Assembly: GCA_021203005.1 (NCBI GenBank)
Contig: JAJQCB010000005.1
Location: 1 to 37,783, forward strand
Direction: 5' to 3'
From: Clostridiales bacterium
Lineage (GTDB): Bacteria > Bacillota > Clostridia > Lachnospirales > Lachnospiraceae
DNA: 37,783 nucleotides
Numbering within the stretch: the stretch's first letter is position 1; each line of letters opens with the position of its first letter. The notes under the pieces were generated by a model, which made no database searches, was not told the DNA's origin, and saw only the letters and a program-made list of their open reading frames with translations. Positions 8,996 through 18,566 of the stretch are shown in pieces. A program made the translations under genes and the position numbers.

Positions 8996-10624
8996 CTATT
9001 GGAATTCCTCCAGCAGGCCTGAAATGCCGCCCTCCGCGTAAATCTGCTTGTAATAAGTCACCTCATCCGCGATCAGATCATCAATCACGCGCATTCCCAG
9101 CAGTTCAACCGGCGCCTTATCATCGGTCATACAGTAGTCTCCGGCCTCATACACAGCCAGATTTTCCGAGATGTTTTCCATCATTGCCGTCAGATCCGCA
9201 TCGTCCTCCAGCAAAACATTATCCGCAAACACATCCAGCACTGCCTCATTGTCCGTGGCGAAAAGCTCCCGGTTGGTATTCCCCGTGCAATCCACAGTAT
9301 ACACTTCCGAAAACACCGCTGATACGGTATCGGCGATATACTGGTTAATACTGCCCTCTTCTTCGCCGCGCATATTCATATTGATCACCATCACGCCGCC
9401 TTCATTCAGATGCTCCTTTACCAGCGTAAAAAATTCTATCGTCGACATCTGAAACGGAATCGTGATATCCTGATACGCGTCCACCATAATCACATCGTAG
9501 GTTTTGTCTACTGCATTCAGATAAGCTCTCCCATCATACGTATAAACCGGAATATCCTCTGAGAGATGAAAATATTCCACAGCCAGGTCCGTGATATCCT
9601 CATCAATCTCAACGCCCTCCATGGTGAGATTGTCAAAATAAATGTCGCACTGGGTCGCGAAAGTCCCGGTTCCCATACCGAGGATCAGCACATCCAACCC
9701 GTCCGCTTCATTCACCCCGGCCATCAGCGGTGCTGCCATGGCGTAATCATAATACATTCCGGTCAGACTCCCGTCCTTGACATAGACGGATTGAACACCG
9801 AAAAGGACATTGGTAGAGAGATACACTGCTGAGTCATCTTCCTTCACCTGAAGATAATTGTAAATCGACTCTCCCTCATAGACCAGATCATCCTCCCAGA
9901 AAACAAAGCTGTCCGTACTGCTTGTCAGACATGCGGCAATCAGTATCACCACGCCCACCGCTGCGCGAATGGAGCGCTCCCGCTTGCTGCAAAAGTAGAT
10001 GATCGCGATCAAAAGTAAAATCCCGGCAAAAATATAAAAGGTGATGGACACTCCCACCGATGGAATCGTCACAAAAGTCGGGACAAAAGTGCCGATGATG
10101 CTGCCAATCGTGTTGGACGCATTTAAAAATCCAACCGTCTTTCCATTGTCATCCAGGTCACTCACCGCATACTTCACCAGCGACGGCGTCACCGTCCCCA
10201 ACAGGAAAAGCGGAAAAACAAAAATGATCATGCAGGCCGCAAATGCCGCCCAGATCAGAAAATTGCTGTTCACGGAAAAAATCATCACCGCTGAAATACC
10301 AAGAATAATGTATTTCCCCAGAACCGGAATCAGCGCAATCCAGATTGCCGCCAGGATAATACGCCGATAAAGACGGTCCGGATCGGGATTCTTGTCCGCA
10401 GAACGGCCGCCGTAGATATTTCCCAGAGCCATTGCTATCATAATTGTGCCGATGATGATCGTCCACACAATCTGCGAAGAACTGAAATACGGCGCCAGCA
10501 GACGGCTCGCGCCGAGCTCCACAGCCATCACAGACATACCGGAAAAGAACTCTGTCAGGTAAAGATAGAATTTATTATTTAAAATTTTCCTGGTACCAAT
10601 CGTTTTATGTTCTTCCTGTTTCAT
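8996..10624 (-). CDS. Membrane-fused spermidine synthase-like protein
   Basis: A 542-residue two-part protein. The N-terminal 215 or so residues hold about seven hydrophobic helices (for example MSVMAVELGASRLLAPYFSSSQIVWTIIIGTIMIAMALG). The C-terminal part is a Rossmann domain of the spermidine synthase/methyltransferase fold with VLILGMGTGTFA, an acidic strand end GVEIDED and DVIMVDAYQD. Proteins of this build are usually annotated as fused-MFS/spermidine synthase, but many lack demonstrated polyamine synthesis, so transport or modification of a polyamine-like compound is possible. The chosen ATG gives MKQEEH; the track's earlier ATG lies upstream of the predicted transcription start. The ribosome binding site (AAAGACGGG) is weak. 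Confidence 0.75.
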   Translation of the reverse strand: MKQEEHKTIGTRKILNNKFYLYLTEFFSGMSVMAVELGASRLLAPYFSSSQIVWTIIIGTIMIAMALGNIYGGRSADKNPDPDRLYRRIILAAIWIALIPVLGKYIILGISAVMIFSVNSNFLIWAAFAACMIIFVFPLFLLGTVTPSLVKYAVSDLDDNGKTVGFLNASNTIGSIIGTFVPTFVTIPSVGVSITFYIFAGILLLIAIIYFCSKRERSIRAAVGVVILIAACLTSSTDSFVFWEDDLVYEGESIYNYLQVKEDDSAVYLSTNVLFGVQSVYVKDGSLTGMYYDYAMAAPLMAGVNEADGLDVLILGMGTGTFATQCDIYFDNLTMEGVEIDEDITDLAVEYFHLSEDIPVYTYDGRAYLNAVDKTYDVIMVDAYQDITIPFQMSTIEFFTLVKEHLNEGGVMVINMNMRGEEEGSINQYIADTVSAVFSEVYTVDCTGNTNRELFATDNEAVLDVFADNVLLEDDADLTAMMENISENLAVYEAGDYCMTDDKAPVELLGMRVIDDLIADEVTYYKQIYAEGGISGLLEEFQ

Positions 10625-10655
10625 TTTTGCCCGTCTTTCTGTACTGTTTGTCCAC

Positions 10656-10684
10656 ATTCTAACACAAAGGGAACATCATGGAAA
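10656..10684 (-). promoter_or_regulatory. Promoter of the spermidine synthase-like gene
   Basis: TTTCCA, 17 bases, TAGAAT, with TGT directly before the -10 (extended -10). The predicted start is about 25 bases before the ATG at 10624, which supports the shortened gene start. Confidence 0.55.
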
Positions 10685-10715
10685 GCAAAATTTCAAATTA
10701 GGAAAAGAAACCCAA

Positions 10716-10762
10716 AACGAAAAGAGGAAATGCCTGATCTGACATTTCCCCTCCTTTTTAAA
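10716..10762 (-). terminator. Intrinsic terminator after tsf
   Basis: On the minus strand GGAAATG and CATTTCC pair, extended imperfectly by GAGG and TC, and are followed by TTTTCGTTTT. It lies about 85 bases past the tsf stop and fits the end of the rpsB-tsf transcript. Confidence 0.6.
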
Positions 10763-10774
10763 TATTAAATCGAA

Positions 10775-10865
10775 GTTCGTTTAGTTTCCGCTTTCGCTGT
10801 GCATAAGCTCAACTACGGTTCATCTTCGCCTTACGGCTCGATTCACCTAGTTTCCGCTTATCTGT
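10775..10865. repeat. Short repeat duplicating the end of tsf
   Basis: On the minus strand the last codons of tsf read AGCGGAAACTAG, and 60-70 bases later AGCGGAAACTAAACGAACTTCG repeats the same string. Between them lies ATCGAGCCGTAAGGCGAAGATGAACCGTAG, partly shared with 7638-7656. It looks like a dispersed intergenic repeat or a small duplication at the gene end. Confidence 0.45.
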
Positions 10866-11788
10866 GCGGCTACCTCTGCTGCGAAATCCTCATTTTTCTT
10901 TTCAAGGCCCTCACCGGTCTCAAAACGGACAAATCCTTTAATGGTGATCTTCGCGCTGTTTGCTTTTGCCACCTGCTCAATGTACTTGCTGACGATCTGC
11001 TTGCCATCCTCCGCCTTTACATAAACCTGATCCATCAGGCTGATCTCTTTGAGTTCCTTATTGATACGCCCCTTTATCATACCCTCGATTACTTTCTCAG
11101 GCTTCTGGGACTCTTTCGGATCGTTCATAATCTGCGCACGGAGAATCTCCTCCTCATGAGCGATATACTCAGCGCTGATCTCAGACCGGTTGGTATACTG
11201 AGGCTTTAACGCTGCAACCTGCATTGCAATGTTCTTTGCCATCTCTTTGATATCATCATTTACCACATCGGTCTCAACATCCACGAGAACACCGATCTTG
11301 CCGCCCATATGCACATAGGAAGCAACAAAACCGTTCTCCTCTGTCACCTGCTGGAAACGGCGAATCTTTAAGTTCTCACCGATCACCGCGATCTGACCTG
11401 CCAGCTCCTCATTTACAGTCTTGGAAGTGTCAAGCTTCCAGGGCTCTGCAAGGAACGCCTCGATGTCCGCCGCTGTGGTGTCCATCGCCTGGTCCGCCAC
11501 CTGGGCGACATAATTCTGGAACTTCTCATTTTTCGCAACGAAGTCAGTCTCGGAGTTTACCTCCACTGCAACTGCCTTTTTGCCGCAGTCGGTTACCTTC
11601 AGGGCTACAATACCCTCAGCCGCGATACGGCCGGACTTCTTTACTGCCTTTGCCAGACCCTTCTCACGAAGAACCTCAACAGCCTTATCCATATCACCGT
11701 CGGTCTCGGTCAGGGCTTTCTTGCAGTCCATCATACCGGCGCCGCTCATTGCACGTAATTCTTTTACCATTGCTGCTGTAATAGCCAT
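10847..11788 (-). CDS. tsf: Translation elongation factor Ts
   Basis: A 313-residue EF-Ts, the nucleotide exchange factor that releases GDP from EF-Tu. The N-terminal UBA-like domain begins MAITAAMVKELRAMSGAGMMDCKKAL, and the exchange loop with the family signature EVNSETDFVAKNEKF follows at about 80-94. The core dimerisation region and a family-typical C-terminus follow. I start it at MAITAAM because GGAGGAG precedes that ATG; the track start adds 12 residues. It follows rpsB by 158 bases, the usual rpsB-tsf pairing, and ends at the terminator near 10740. Confidence 0.96.
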   Translation of the reverse strand: MAITAAMVKELRAMSGAGMMDCKKALTETDGDMDKAVEVLREKGLAKAVKKSGRIAAEGIVALKVTDCGKKAVAVEVNSETDFVAKNEKFQNYVAQVADQAMDTTAADIEAFLAEPWKLDTSKTVNEELAGQIAVIGENLKIRRFQQVTEENGFVASYVHMGGKIGVLVDVETDVVNDDIKEMAKNIAMQVAALKPQYTNRSEISAEYIAHEEEILRAQIMNDPKESQKPEKVIEGMIKGRINKELKEISLMDQVYVKAEDGKQIVSKYIEQVAKANSAKITIKGFVRFETGEGLEKKNEDFAAEVAAQISGN

Positions 11789-11946
11789 ATTCGATCTCCT
11801 CCAAACATAGTAACTGTTTTTCACCTATACAGTTACGATATAATCATTCATGATAACATAAAAAACAAGACAAACTCTGTTTTCTTTGCAAAAATCTCTT
11901 ATATACCGATCACTGACAATGCACCGGAGCAGGGATATTTGCTGAT

Positions 11947-12693
11947 TTATGCTTCTGCGGGCTCCTCGTACTCTGCCTCGTCGTCATAATACTCCGCCTC
12001 TTCGGCGATCTCGCCCTGCTTGCCCTCGATGACAGCGTCCGCCATCGTGGAAACGATCAGCTTCACCGCACGGATTGCGTCGTCATTGCCCGGGATCACA
12101 TAATCAAGCTCCTCCGGGTCACAGTTCGTATCCGCGATACCGATCAGGGTAACGCCCAGCTTATGTGCTTCCTGTACGCAGATTCTTTCTTTCTTCGGGT
12201 CAACAATGAAAATCACATCCGGGATACGGGTCATATCCTTGACACCGCCAAGGTTCTTCTCCAGCTTCTCCCATTCTTTCTTCAGCGCGATTACTTCCTT
12301 CTTCGGCAGAACATCAAATGTACCGTCCTCAGACATTCTCTCAATCTCGCGAAGTCTCTCTACGCGGCTGCGGATGGTCTTAAAGTTGGTCAGCATACCG
12401 CCGAGCCATCTCTCGTTCACATAGTACATGCCGCAGCGCTGTGCCTCAGCTGCGATGGAATCCTGCGCCTGCTTCTTTGTGCCGACAAAAAGGATCGTAC
12501 CGCCATTCGCCACGATATCAGCAACAGCGTTGTAAGCCTCGTCGATTTTGCCGACGGACTTCTGCAGATCGATGATGTAGATACCGTTTCTCTCCGTGTA
12601 GATATACGGAGCCATTTTCGGGTTCCATCTGCGTGTCTGATGTCCGAAATGAACACCTGCCTCGAGTAACTGTTTCATTGAAATTACGCTCAT
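11947..12693 (-). CDS. rpsB: 30S ribosomal protein S2
   Basis: A 248-residue ribosomal protein S2. The N-terminus [27 protein letters not shown] is diagnostic, and the conserved [11 protein letters not shown] and PDVIFIVDP segments follow. The C-terminal tail is very acidic ([18 protein letters not shown]), a common Firmicutes extension. The ATG at 12693 has GGAGGTAAAGAG before it, so the 12 extra track residues are dropped. It is transcribed from its own promoter with a leader of about 120 bases, followed by tsf. Confidence 0.96.
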   Translation of the reverse strand: MSVISMKQLLEAGVHFGHQTRRWNPKMAPYIYTERNGIYIIDLQKSVGKIDEAYNAVADIVANGGTILFVGTKKQAQDSIAAEAQRCGMYYVNERWLGGMLTNFKTIRSRVERLREIERMSEDGTFDVLPKKEVIALKKEWEKLEKNLGGVKDMTRIPDVIFIVDPKKERICVQEAHKLGVTLIGIADTNCDPEELDYVIPGNDDAIRAVKLIVSTMADAVIEGKQGEIAEEAEYYDDEAEYEEPAEA

Positions 12694-12813
12694 CTCTTTA
12701 CCTCCATGGTTTGCGTCTTCCATGCGCATCCAGCCCGCCGGTTCACCCCGGAATCAGAGCACCATACCGGTCAGTCCGCGCATGTGATTGATGTATTTGT
12801 CTGAATCACAGAC
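12694..12813 (-). promoter_or_regulatory. Long rpsB leader
   Basis: About 120 bases lie between the predicted rpsB transcription start and the ATG. The leader contains GC-rich complementary blocks (ACCGGTATGG, CCGGGGTGAACCGGCGGG). S2 represses its own operon through the leader in some bacteria; whether this RNA does so is inference. Confidence 0.35.
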
Positions 12814-12819
12814 CCAATT

Positions 12820-12848
12820 ACTATAGCACAGTAAAACTTATAATTCAA
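12820..12848 (-). promoter_or_regulatory. rpsB-tsf promoter
   Basis: TTGAAT, 17 bases, TATAGT on the minus strand: a good sigma-A promoter in the gap between codY and rpsB. Confidence 0.7.
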
Positions 12849-12882
12849 GAGAAATTCTTGATTTTCCTTAGTTTTTCATAGT

Positions 12883-12913
12883 TTAGTTTGTCGAAGCGTT
12901 GTCCCGGTTGTCT
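12883..12913 (-). repeat. Partial copy of the 33691-34002 element
   Basis: Minus strand ACAACCGGGACAACGCTTCGACAAACTAA matches TCAACCGGGGGCAACGCTTCGCCGAACTAA near the left end of the 312-bp inverted-repeat element, with a few mismatches and a small gap. The terminal repeat itself is not present here. It may be a decayed or related repeat. Confidence 0.4.
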
Positions 12914-12971
12914 TAAAATATATCTGCGCCATCTGCTGCATCCGTCGCAAATTACAAAAGCATTCGATCCT

Positions 12972-13748
12972 CTACTCCTGCGCTCTCCGCTCCAGTTCAT
13001 CAAACACCGCATCGTTAAGTACCCGGATGTAAGTCCCTTTCATTCCCGAAGACCGGGATTCAATGATGCCCGCGCTCTCAAATTTGCGCAGCGCATTGAC
13101 AATCACCGAGCGGGTGATGCCGACGCGGTCCGCAATTTTGCTCGCCACGAGAATGCCCTCCCTGCCATCCAGTTCCGCAAAAATATGCTGAATTGCGTCC
13201 AGCTCCGAATAAGACAATGTACTGAATGCAGCTTGAACCACATGGATTTTACGGGTTTCCTCTTCGTTTTCCTCATTGACAGACCGCATGGTCTCCAGAC
13301 CAATCACAGTTGCGCCGTATTCACAGAGAATAATATCGTCGATATCATACTGCCGCTCCTGACGGTACATAAAGAGGGTTCCCAGACGTTCCCCGGCGAT
13401 GTCGATCGGCGCGATCGTCGCATCATAGCTCCGCATGTCCGCTCCTGTAAAACCAAGTGTCTCCAGATTGACATTTTCTTTCGTGGATAAAATGCCGAGA
13501 AGACGCTCATTTAAAGCAGGATCAATGTGCTCTCCCACCTGACCTGCCAGCAGCTCGCCAATGACAGGTATTTTCTTCGTGCAGGAGATGCCGAGCGCTT
13601 TTCCTTTCTTGCTGATGACCATCACGTTGGATTCCAGAATCTCCGTCATCACCGCGCAGATGTCATTAAACACCACCTTGGAAGAATTGTTGTTGTGAAG
13701 CAGTTTCCCGATTTTTCTCGTTTTATCCAACAGCTGTACACTACTCAT
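12972..13748 (-). CDS. codY: GTP-sensing global transcriptional repressor CodY
   Basis: A 258-residue CodY, which binds branched-chain amino acids and GTP and represses nutrient-starvation genes in low-GC Gram-positives. The N-terminal GAF domain covers about residues 1-155 (SSVQLLDKTRKIGKLLHNN... ), followed by a linker helix. The C-terminal winged helix-turn-helix includes ASKIADRVGITRSVIVNALRKFESAGIIESRSSGMKGTYI. Length and order match the family. AGGAGG precedes the ATG. It follows topA by 82 bases, as in the conserved dprA-topA-codY order, but without the trmFO and clpQY genes found in Bacillus. Confidence 0.96.
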   Translation of the reverse strand: MSSVQLLDKTRKIGKLLHNNNSSKVVFNDICAVMTEILESNVMVISKKGKALGISCTKKIPVIGELLAGQVGEHIDPALNERLLGILSTKENVNLETLGFTGADMRSYDATIAPIDIAGERLGTLFMYRQERQYDIDDIILCEYGATVIGLETMRSVNEENEEETRKIHVVQAAFSTLSYSELDAIQHIFAELDGREGILVASKIADRVGITRSVIVNALRKFESAGIIESRSSGMKGTYIRVLNDAVFDELERRAQE

Positions 13749-13830
13749 GGCTGTCCTCCTGTATATTATTATTCATTTACCTCATCAGACGCACTTCGCA
13801 GCAAATGCAAAGTACTATCCTGAATAAATA

Positions 13831-15903
13831 CTATTTTTCCTGGGAACGGGACTGCACATAACCGCATTCTTTGTCGGCACAGACCAGACGGTTTCCTTTT
13901 TCTACCATATAGCCGCCGCACTCCGGACAGGGAATCGCGGACGGCTTCTGCCACGACATAAAATCACAGTCCGGGTGATTCTCACAGCCGTAGTATTTTC
14001 TCCCTTTCCTGGTCTTTTTCAGCACAAGTTCTTTCCCGCATTTCGGACAGGGAACACCGATCTTCTCCAGAAGCGGCTTTGTGCTGCGGCACTCCGGGAA
14101 GCCCGGGCATGCCAGGAATCTTCCGTGCGGGCCGTATTTGATCACCATATTTCTCCCGCAGATATCACAGGTCTCCTCAGAAACCTCGTCTGCAATCTCG
14201 ATCTTTTCCAGCTTCTGTTCCGCCGCTTTTACCGACGCGTCCAGATCCGGATAAAAGTTCCTCACCACCGCTTTCCACTCCACGCTTCCCGCCTCGACAT
14301 CGTCCAGCAGGGACTCCATATTCGCGGTGAACTGTTCGTCCACGATGGTCGGGAACTCGTCCGTCATGATTTTATTCACAACCTCGCCCAGTTCCGAGAC
14401 ATACAGGTTTTTATTCTCTTTCACCACATATCTCCGGCCAAGCAGCGTCGTGATCGTCGGCGCATAGGTGCTTGGGCGGCCAATGCCGAGTTCTTCTAAT
14501 GTCTTCACCAGCGAAGCTTCGGTATAGTGAGCCGGCGGCTGGGTAAAGTGCTGCTTTGGCTCCAGCTTTTTCTTCCGCAGAGCCACGCCCTCTTCCAGAC
14601 TTTTAGAAAGCACCACCGAATCTGACTTTTTCTCATCCATCGCGTAAACCGACAAAAAGCCGTCAAACTTCAAACTGGACGCCGCCAGGTGAAAGCGGTA
14701 TTCCCCCGCCCCAACACGTACCGTCGTCGTCTCATAGTAAGCCGGCGTCATCCGACTTGCCGCAAACCGGTTCCAGATCATCTGATACAGGCGGAACTGA
14801 TCCCGCGTGAGGGACTCTTTGACCATCACCGGCGAGCGGCGGATGTCGGTGGGACGGATTGCCTCATGTGCATCCTGGATGTGTGTGGAAGAACTGCCGG
14901 CTGCCGTGCTTTTTGACACATAGCTGCCGCCATAATGCTCCGCGATGTAATCCGCCGCGGCGGATTTTGCCTCTTCTGACACGCGGGTGGAATCCGTACG
15001 CAGGTATGTAATCAGACCCACAGAGCCGCTCCCCTTGATATCTACTCCCTCGTAGAGCTGCTGCGCTAATCGCATGGTTTTCTGCGTGGAAAAATTCAGG
15101 TATCTGCTGGCATCCTGCTGCAAAGTACTCGTGCTGAACGGGAGCGGCGGCTTTTTCACACGCTCCCCTTTTCTGACCTCGAGAACCTCAAACGGCTGAT
15201 CCTCAATCCGTCCGAGGATTTTGTCTAATTCTTCCTTATTATGAATCGCGATCTTCCCATTCTGATCCCCGTAAAAGGACGCTGTCATCGTCTTCTTCTC
15301 ACCGTCCGCCTGAAGCACGGCATCCAGCGTCCAGTACTCCTCCGGGATAAAAGCATTAATCTCCTCCTCCCGATCGCAGATAATGCGGAGCGCTACCGAC
15401 TGCACGCGCCCGGCACTCAAACCGCGCTTTACTTTCGCCCAGAGCAGCGGGCTGATCTTATAGCCCACCATCCGGTCCAGCATTCTCCGCGTCTGCTGGG
15501 CATCCACAAGATTCATGTCAATATCCCGCGGATGCTTGAAGGAATCTTTCACTGCCGACTTCGTGATTTCATTAAACGTAATCCGTCTGGTGTTTTTTTC
15601 ATCCAGCTTTAACGCCTGCGCCAGATGCCAGGAAATGGCCTCTCCCTCACGGTCCGGGTCGGTAGCCAGATAAACTTTATCCGCTTTTTTCACTTCTTTC
15701 CGAAGATTGGCGAGCGCATCTCCCTTTCCGCGGATCGTTATATACTTTGGTTCAAAATCATGCTCCACGTCAATGCCCAGGGAGCTCTTCGGAAGATCTC
15801 TGACATGCCCGTTGGAGGCAGCCACCTCATAATTCTTTCCGAGAAATTTCTTGATGGTCTTCACCTTTGCCGGTGACTCCACGATCACTAAATTCTTTGC
15901 CAT
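13831..15903 (-). CDS. topA: DNA topoisomerase I (type IA)
   Basis: A 690-residue topoisomerase that relaxes negative supercoils behind RNA polymerase. The Toprim domain opens with NLVIVESPAKVKTI and has the acidic TDPDREGEA motif at 81-89. The catalytic tyrosine is Y300 in GLITYLRTDST. Three C-terminal four-cysteine zinc ribbons are visible: CDICG...CPGFPEC, CPKCG...CENHPDC and CPECG...CADKEC. The gene follows dprA by 13 bases and is probably in one transcript with comM, dprA and codY. Confidence 0.97.
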   Translation of the reverse strand: MAKNLVIVESPAKVKTIKKFLGKNYEVAASNGHVRDLPKSSLGIDVEHDFEPKYITIRGKGDALANLRKEVKKADKVYLATDPDREGEAISWHLAQALKLDEKNTRRITFNEITKSAVKDSFKHPRDIDMNLVDAQQTRRMLDRMVGYKISPLLWAKVKRGLSAGRVQSVALRIICDREEEINAFIPEEYWTLDAVLQADGEKKTMTASFYGDQNGKIAIHNKEELDKILGRIEDQPFEVLEVRKGERVKKPPLPFSTSTLQQDASRYLNFSTQKTMRLAQQLYEGVDIKGSGSVGLITYLRTDSTRVSEEAKSAAADYIAEHYGGSYVSKSTAAGSSSTHIQDAHEAIRPTDIRRSPVMVKESLTRDQFRLYQMIWNRFAASRMTPAYYETTTVRVGAGEYRFHLAASSLKFDGFLSVYAMDEKKSDSVVLSKSLEEGVALRKKKLEPKQHFTQPPAHYTEASLVKTLEELGIGRPSTYAPTITTLLGRRYVVKENKNLYVSELGEVVNKIMTDEFPTIVDEQFTANMESLLDDVEAGSVEWKAVVRNFYPDLDASVKAAEQKLEKIEIADEVSEETCDICGRNMVIKYGPHGRFLACPGFPECRSTKPLLEKIGVPCPKCGKELVLKKTRKGRKYYGCENHPDCDFMSWQKPSAIPCPECGGYMVEKGNRLVCADKECGYVQSRSQEK

Positions 15904-15916
15904 GCTGCAAACATCC

Positions 15917-16999
15917 TTACAATTTTTTACAAAAATAATTTTGAAACGTCTCCTGAACCAGCTCCTTCCGTTTTAACGTATCCAGCACATGCAGAACAGT
16001 CAGAAGATTCAGGTCAGTCTCATCTATGATTGAATTGATGAATTTCGGATTCAAATCCAGACTACCATACACCAATTCCTCCTCTTTTTCAAGTGGCAAT
16101 TTATCCGTTTTCCCCTCTTTTTTCTTTCTTTGTTCGACAATATTCGTATTTTTCAGAAAACTTTCCACGTCATAGAGAATACCTGCGCCCTGCTCAATCA
16201 GTCGGTTGCAGCCTGTGCTCAGGGCATCCTGATAGCGCCCCGGAACAGCATAGATGTCCTTTCCCTGCTCCAGCGCGCAGTCCGCCGTGATCAGGGATCC
16301 GCTCTTCTCCCGCGCTTCCACGACCACCACCACATCAGAGAATGCGCTGATGATGCGGTTGCGCATCGGAAAAAAGTGCGGCAAAGGCTTCGTCCCCGGC
16401 GCCAGCTCTGAGATCACGCCGCCATGTCCGTCCAGGATGTTCCTGTAAATGTTTTCGGAAGAACGGGGATAGCAGATGTCACAGCCGTTTCCCAGAATGG
16501 CAAACGTATCCCCGCCGCCGGTGAGCGCCCCCGCATGGGCTGCGCTGTCTACACCGAGCGCCATACCGCTGATCACCTGTACCTGTTGTTCAGCCAGCGT
16601 CTTCCCCAGCATCCGCGCCACGCTCCGGCCGTATTCGGAGCAGGCACGGGCTCCGACAACCGCCACGCTTTTCTTTCCCGGATCCGGCAGTTTCCCCCGG
16701 ACGTAAATTGCGTAGGGCGGATCATAAATTTCCCGGAGTTTTTCCGGATACTCCTCATGCGAAAAAGGCAGAAAGCGCACCTTTTTTTTCTCCAGATTTT
16801 TCCACTCCCGATCCGGCTCAAAATGCCGGCGGCTTTCCAAAAGGCAGCCAAGCTCATTTTCTGAAAATATATGAAGCTTTTCGACTTCTTTTTCCGGGAG
16901 ATGATATAATCTTTCCGCACCGCCTGCCAGCTCACAGGCCTGTCTGCGGCGGTTTGTTTTAATCTGATACAACGATGCCATCCAGAATTCATATTTCAT
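15917..16999 (-). CDS. dprA: DNA-processing protein DprA
   Basis: A 361-residue DprA/Smf, which binds incoming single-stranded DNA during transformation and loads RecA. The extended Rossmann domain is clear: VAVVGARACSEYGRSVARMLG, ISGMALGVDSAAHAGAL, and a later SGSLITADCALEQGKDIYAVPG. The N-terminal SAM-like segment and a C-terminal winged-helix remnant (LDLNPKFINSIIDETDLNLLTVLHVLDTLKRKELVQ) flank it. I start it at MKYEFWMASL, preceded by GGGGGTGATC and only 7 bases after comM; the longer track start overlaps comM. Competence itself is not shown by this gene alone. Confidence 0.93.
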   Translation of the reverse strand: MKYEFWMASLYQIKTNRRRQACELAGGAERLYHLPEKEVEKLHIFSENELGCLLESRRHFEPDREWKNLEKKKVRFLPFSHEEYPEKLREIYDPPYAIYVRGKLPDPGKKSVAVVGARACSEYGRSVARMLGKTLAEQQVQVISGMALGVDSAAHAGALTGGGDTFAILGNGCDICYPRSSENIYRNILDGHGGVISELAPGTKPLPHFFPMRNRIISAFSDVVVVVEAREKSGSLITADCALEQGKDIYAVPGRYQDALSTGCNRLIEQGAGILYDVESFLKNTNIVEQRKKKEGKTDKLPLEKEEELVYGSLDLNPKFINSIIDETDLNLLTVLHVLDTLKRKELVQETFQNYFCKKL

Positions 17000-17006
17000 T
17001 TTAAGA

Positions 17007-18530
17007 TCACCCCCAGTATTTTTTATCGGGGCTCCTGAGGAAAAATGCCTCTTCCAGGTGATCCCACCGTATATTCTCAGACTCATCCATATCAGCCAGC
17101 GTCCGTGCAAGCTTCAGCGTCCGGTTGTAGGTGCGTGCACTGAACCCGTACTCCTCGTATTTCTGCGCCATCCGCTGCTCACAGTCCGCGTCCAGGTGGC
17201 AGAAGCGGTCCATGTCCGCTCCTGTGATCTGGCTGTTAAAATGGTATCCTCTCCCCGCAAAGCGCTCGCGCTGCACCTGGTGCACACGCTCAACGCGTTT
17301 GCGTATCTCCGCCGAGGATTCCGCGGCTTCTTTTTTCTGCAGTTCCGAAAAGCTGACCTCCGCCGTCTCCACGCACAGGTCGATGCGGTCCAGCAGAGCC
17401 TGGGAGACCCGGTTCATGTAGCTGCGAATGGCAAAAGGCGAACAGCTGCAGCGGTTCCGGTCAGGATAGTAGCCGCAGGGGCAGGGATTCATGGAAGCCG
17501 CCAGCAAAAAATCCGCCGGGTATGTGATTGCGGCATCCAGGCGCGAAATATGAATCTGCTTTTCCTCCAGCGGCTCCCGCAGCACCTCCAGGGTCCTGGC
17601 AGGGAATTCGGGAAGCTCGTCCAGAAAGAGGACGCCGTGGTGCGCCAGACTGATCTCACCGGGGCGCGGGAACTTGCCGCCTCCGGCTATGGCAGGCGGT
17701 GTGGATGTGTGGTGCGGGCTCCGAAACGGACGCTCATTTTTAATAATCCGTTCCTCATCCAGGAGGCCGCAGATACTGTAGATCTGGGATAATTCCAGTT
17801 TTTCCTCCCGGTTCAAATCCGGCAGGATCGTGGGAATCCGCTTTGCCGCCATTGTTTTCCCGGATCCGGGCGGCCCGATCATCAGGAGATTGTGCATCCC
17901 GCTGACCGCCACCTCACAGGCACGACGCAGCGTCCGCTGTCCGCAGATCTCAGCAAAATCAACGGCATAAGAAGTCTCCCAGACCTCCCGCACCGGGGAA
18001 AAACAGCACTCTTCCGGGAAACCCGCTTCACAGAGATCGATAAATTGTGAGAGGTCTTTCACCGGAATCACCCGGATGCCGGTGATGATGGCGGCCTCAC
18101 GCGCGTTTTTCTCCGGAACCACGATGCCGGTATATCCGCTTTTCTGCGCCAGCATCGCGGCGGAGAGAATGCCATTTACCGGCAGAACCGCGCCGTTTAA
18201 ACTGACTTCACCAACCAGGATATAATCTGATAAAAGGGATTCATTCAGAATGCCAAGAGCAGAGAGAACCGCCGCGGCCACAGGCAGATCGCAGCCGGTC
18301 CCGGATTTGCGTATATTCGCAGGGGTAAGATTGATCGTCACCCGTTTGGGCGGAATCGGATAACCGGAATTCTTCAGCGCCGTGCGGACCCGCTCCCGCG
18401 CCTCCCGGACTTCCGAGGAAAGAAAACCAACCATCTCGAAGCAGGGCAGACCCTCACTGATGTCTGCCTCCACCTGCACCGGGACGGCATTTAAACCATA
18501 ATGAATGGCTGTTGTAATGACACTGTACAT
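17007..18530 (-). CDS. comM: YifB/ComM-family Mg-chelatase-like AAA+ ATPase
   Basis: A 507-residue ComM/YifB protein; Vibrio and Haemophilus ComM is a hexameric helicase aiding branch migration in transformation. The N-terminal Lon/S5-like domain runs to about residue 180 (VQVEADISEGLPCFEMVGFLSSEVREARERV). It is followed by the AAA+ core with Walker A MIGPPGSGKTMAAKRIP, Walker B VLFLDELPEF and a cysteine-bearing insert PCPCGYYPDRNRCSCS. The ORF track begins at a TTG six codons earlier; the ATG at MYSVITTAIHYG fits the family better, though neither has a clear ribosome binding site. It pairs with dprA. Confidence 0.93.
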   Translation of the reverse strand: MYSVITTAIHYGLNAVPVQVEADISEGLPCFEMVGFLSSEVREARERVRTALKNSGYPIPPKRVTINLTPANIRKSGTGCDLPVAAAVLSALGILNESLLSDYILVGEVSLNGAVLPVNGILSAAMLAQKSGYTGIVVPEKNAREAAIITGIRVIPVKDLSQFIDLCEAGFPEECCFSPVREVWETSYAVDFAEICGQRTLRRACEVAVSGMHNLLMIGPPGSGKTMAAKRIPTILPDLNREEKLELSQIYSICGLLDEERIIKNERPFRSPHHTSTPPAIAGGGKFPRPGEISLAHHGVLFLDELPEFPARTLEVLREPLEEKQIHISRLDAAITYPADFLLAASMNPCPCGYYPDRNRCSCSPFAIRSYMNRVSQALLDRIDLCVETAEVSFSELQKKEAAESSAEIRKRVERVHQVQRERFAGRGYHFNSQITGADMDRFCHLDADCEQRMAQKYEEYGFSARTYNRTLKLARTLADMDESENIRWDHLEEAFFLRSPDKKYWG

Positions 18531-18566
18531 AGATAAACTCTGGTACAACGAAGATACGGTAGAAAA

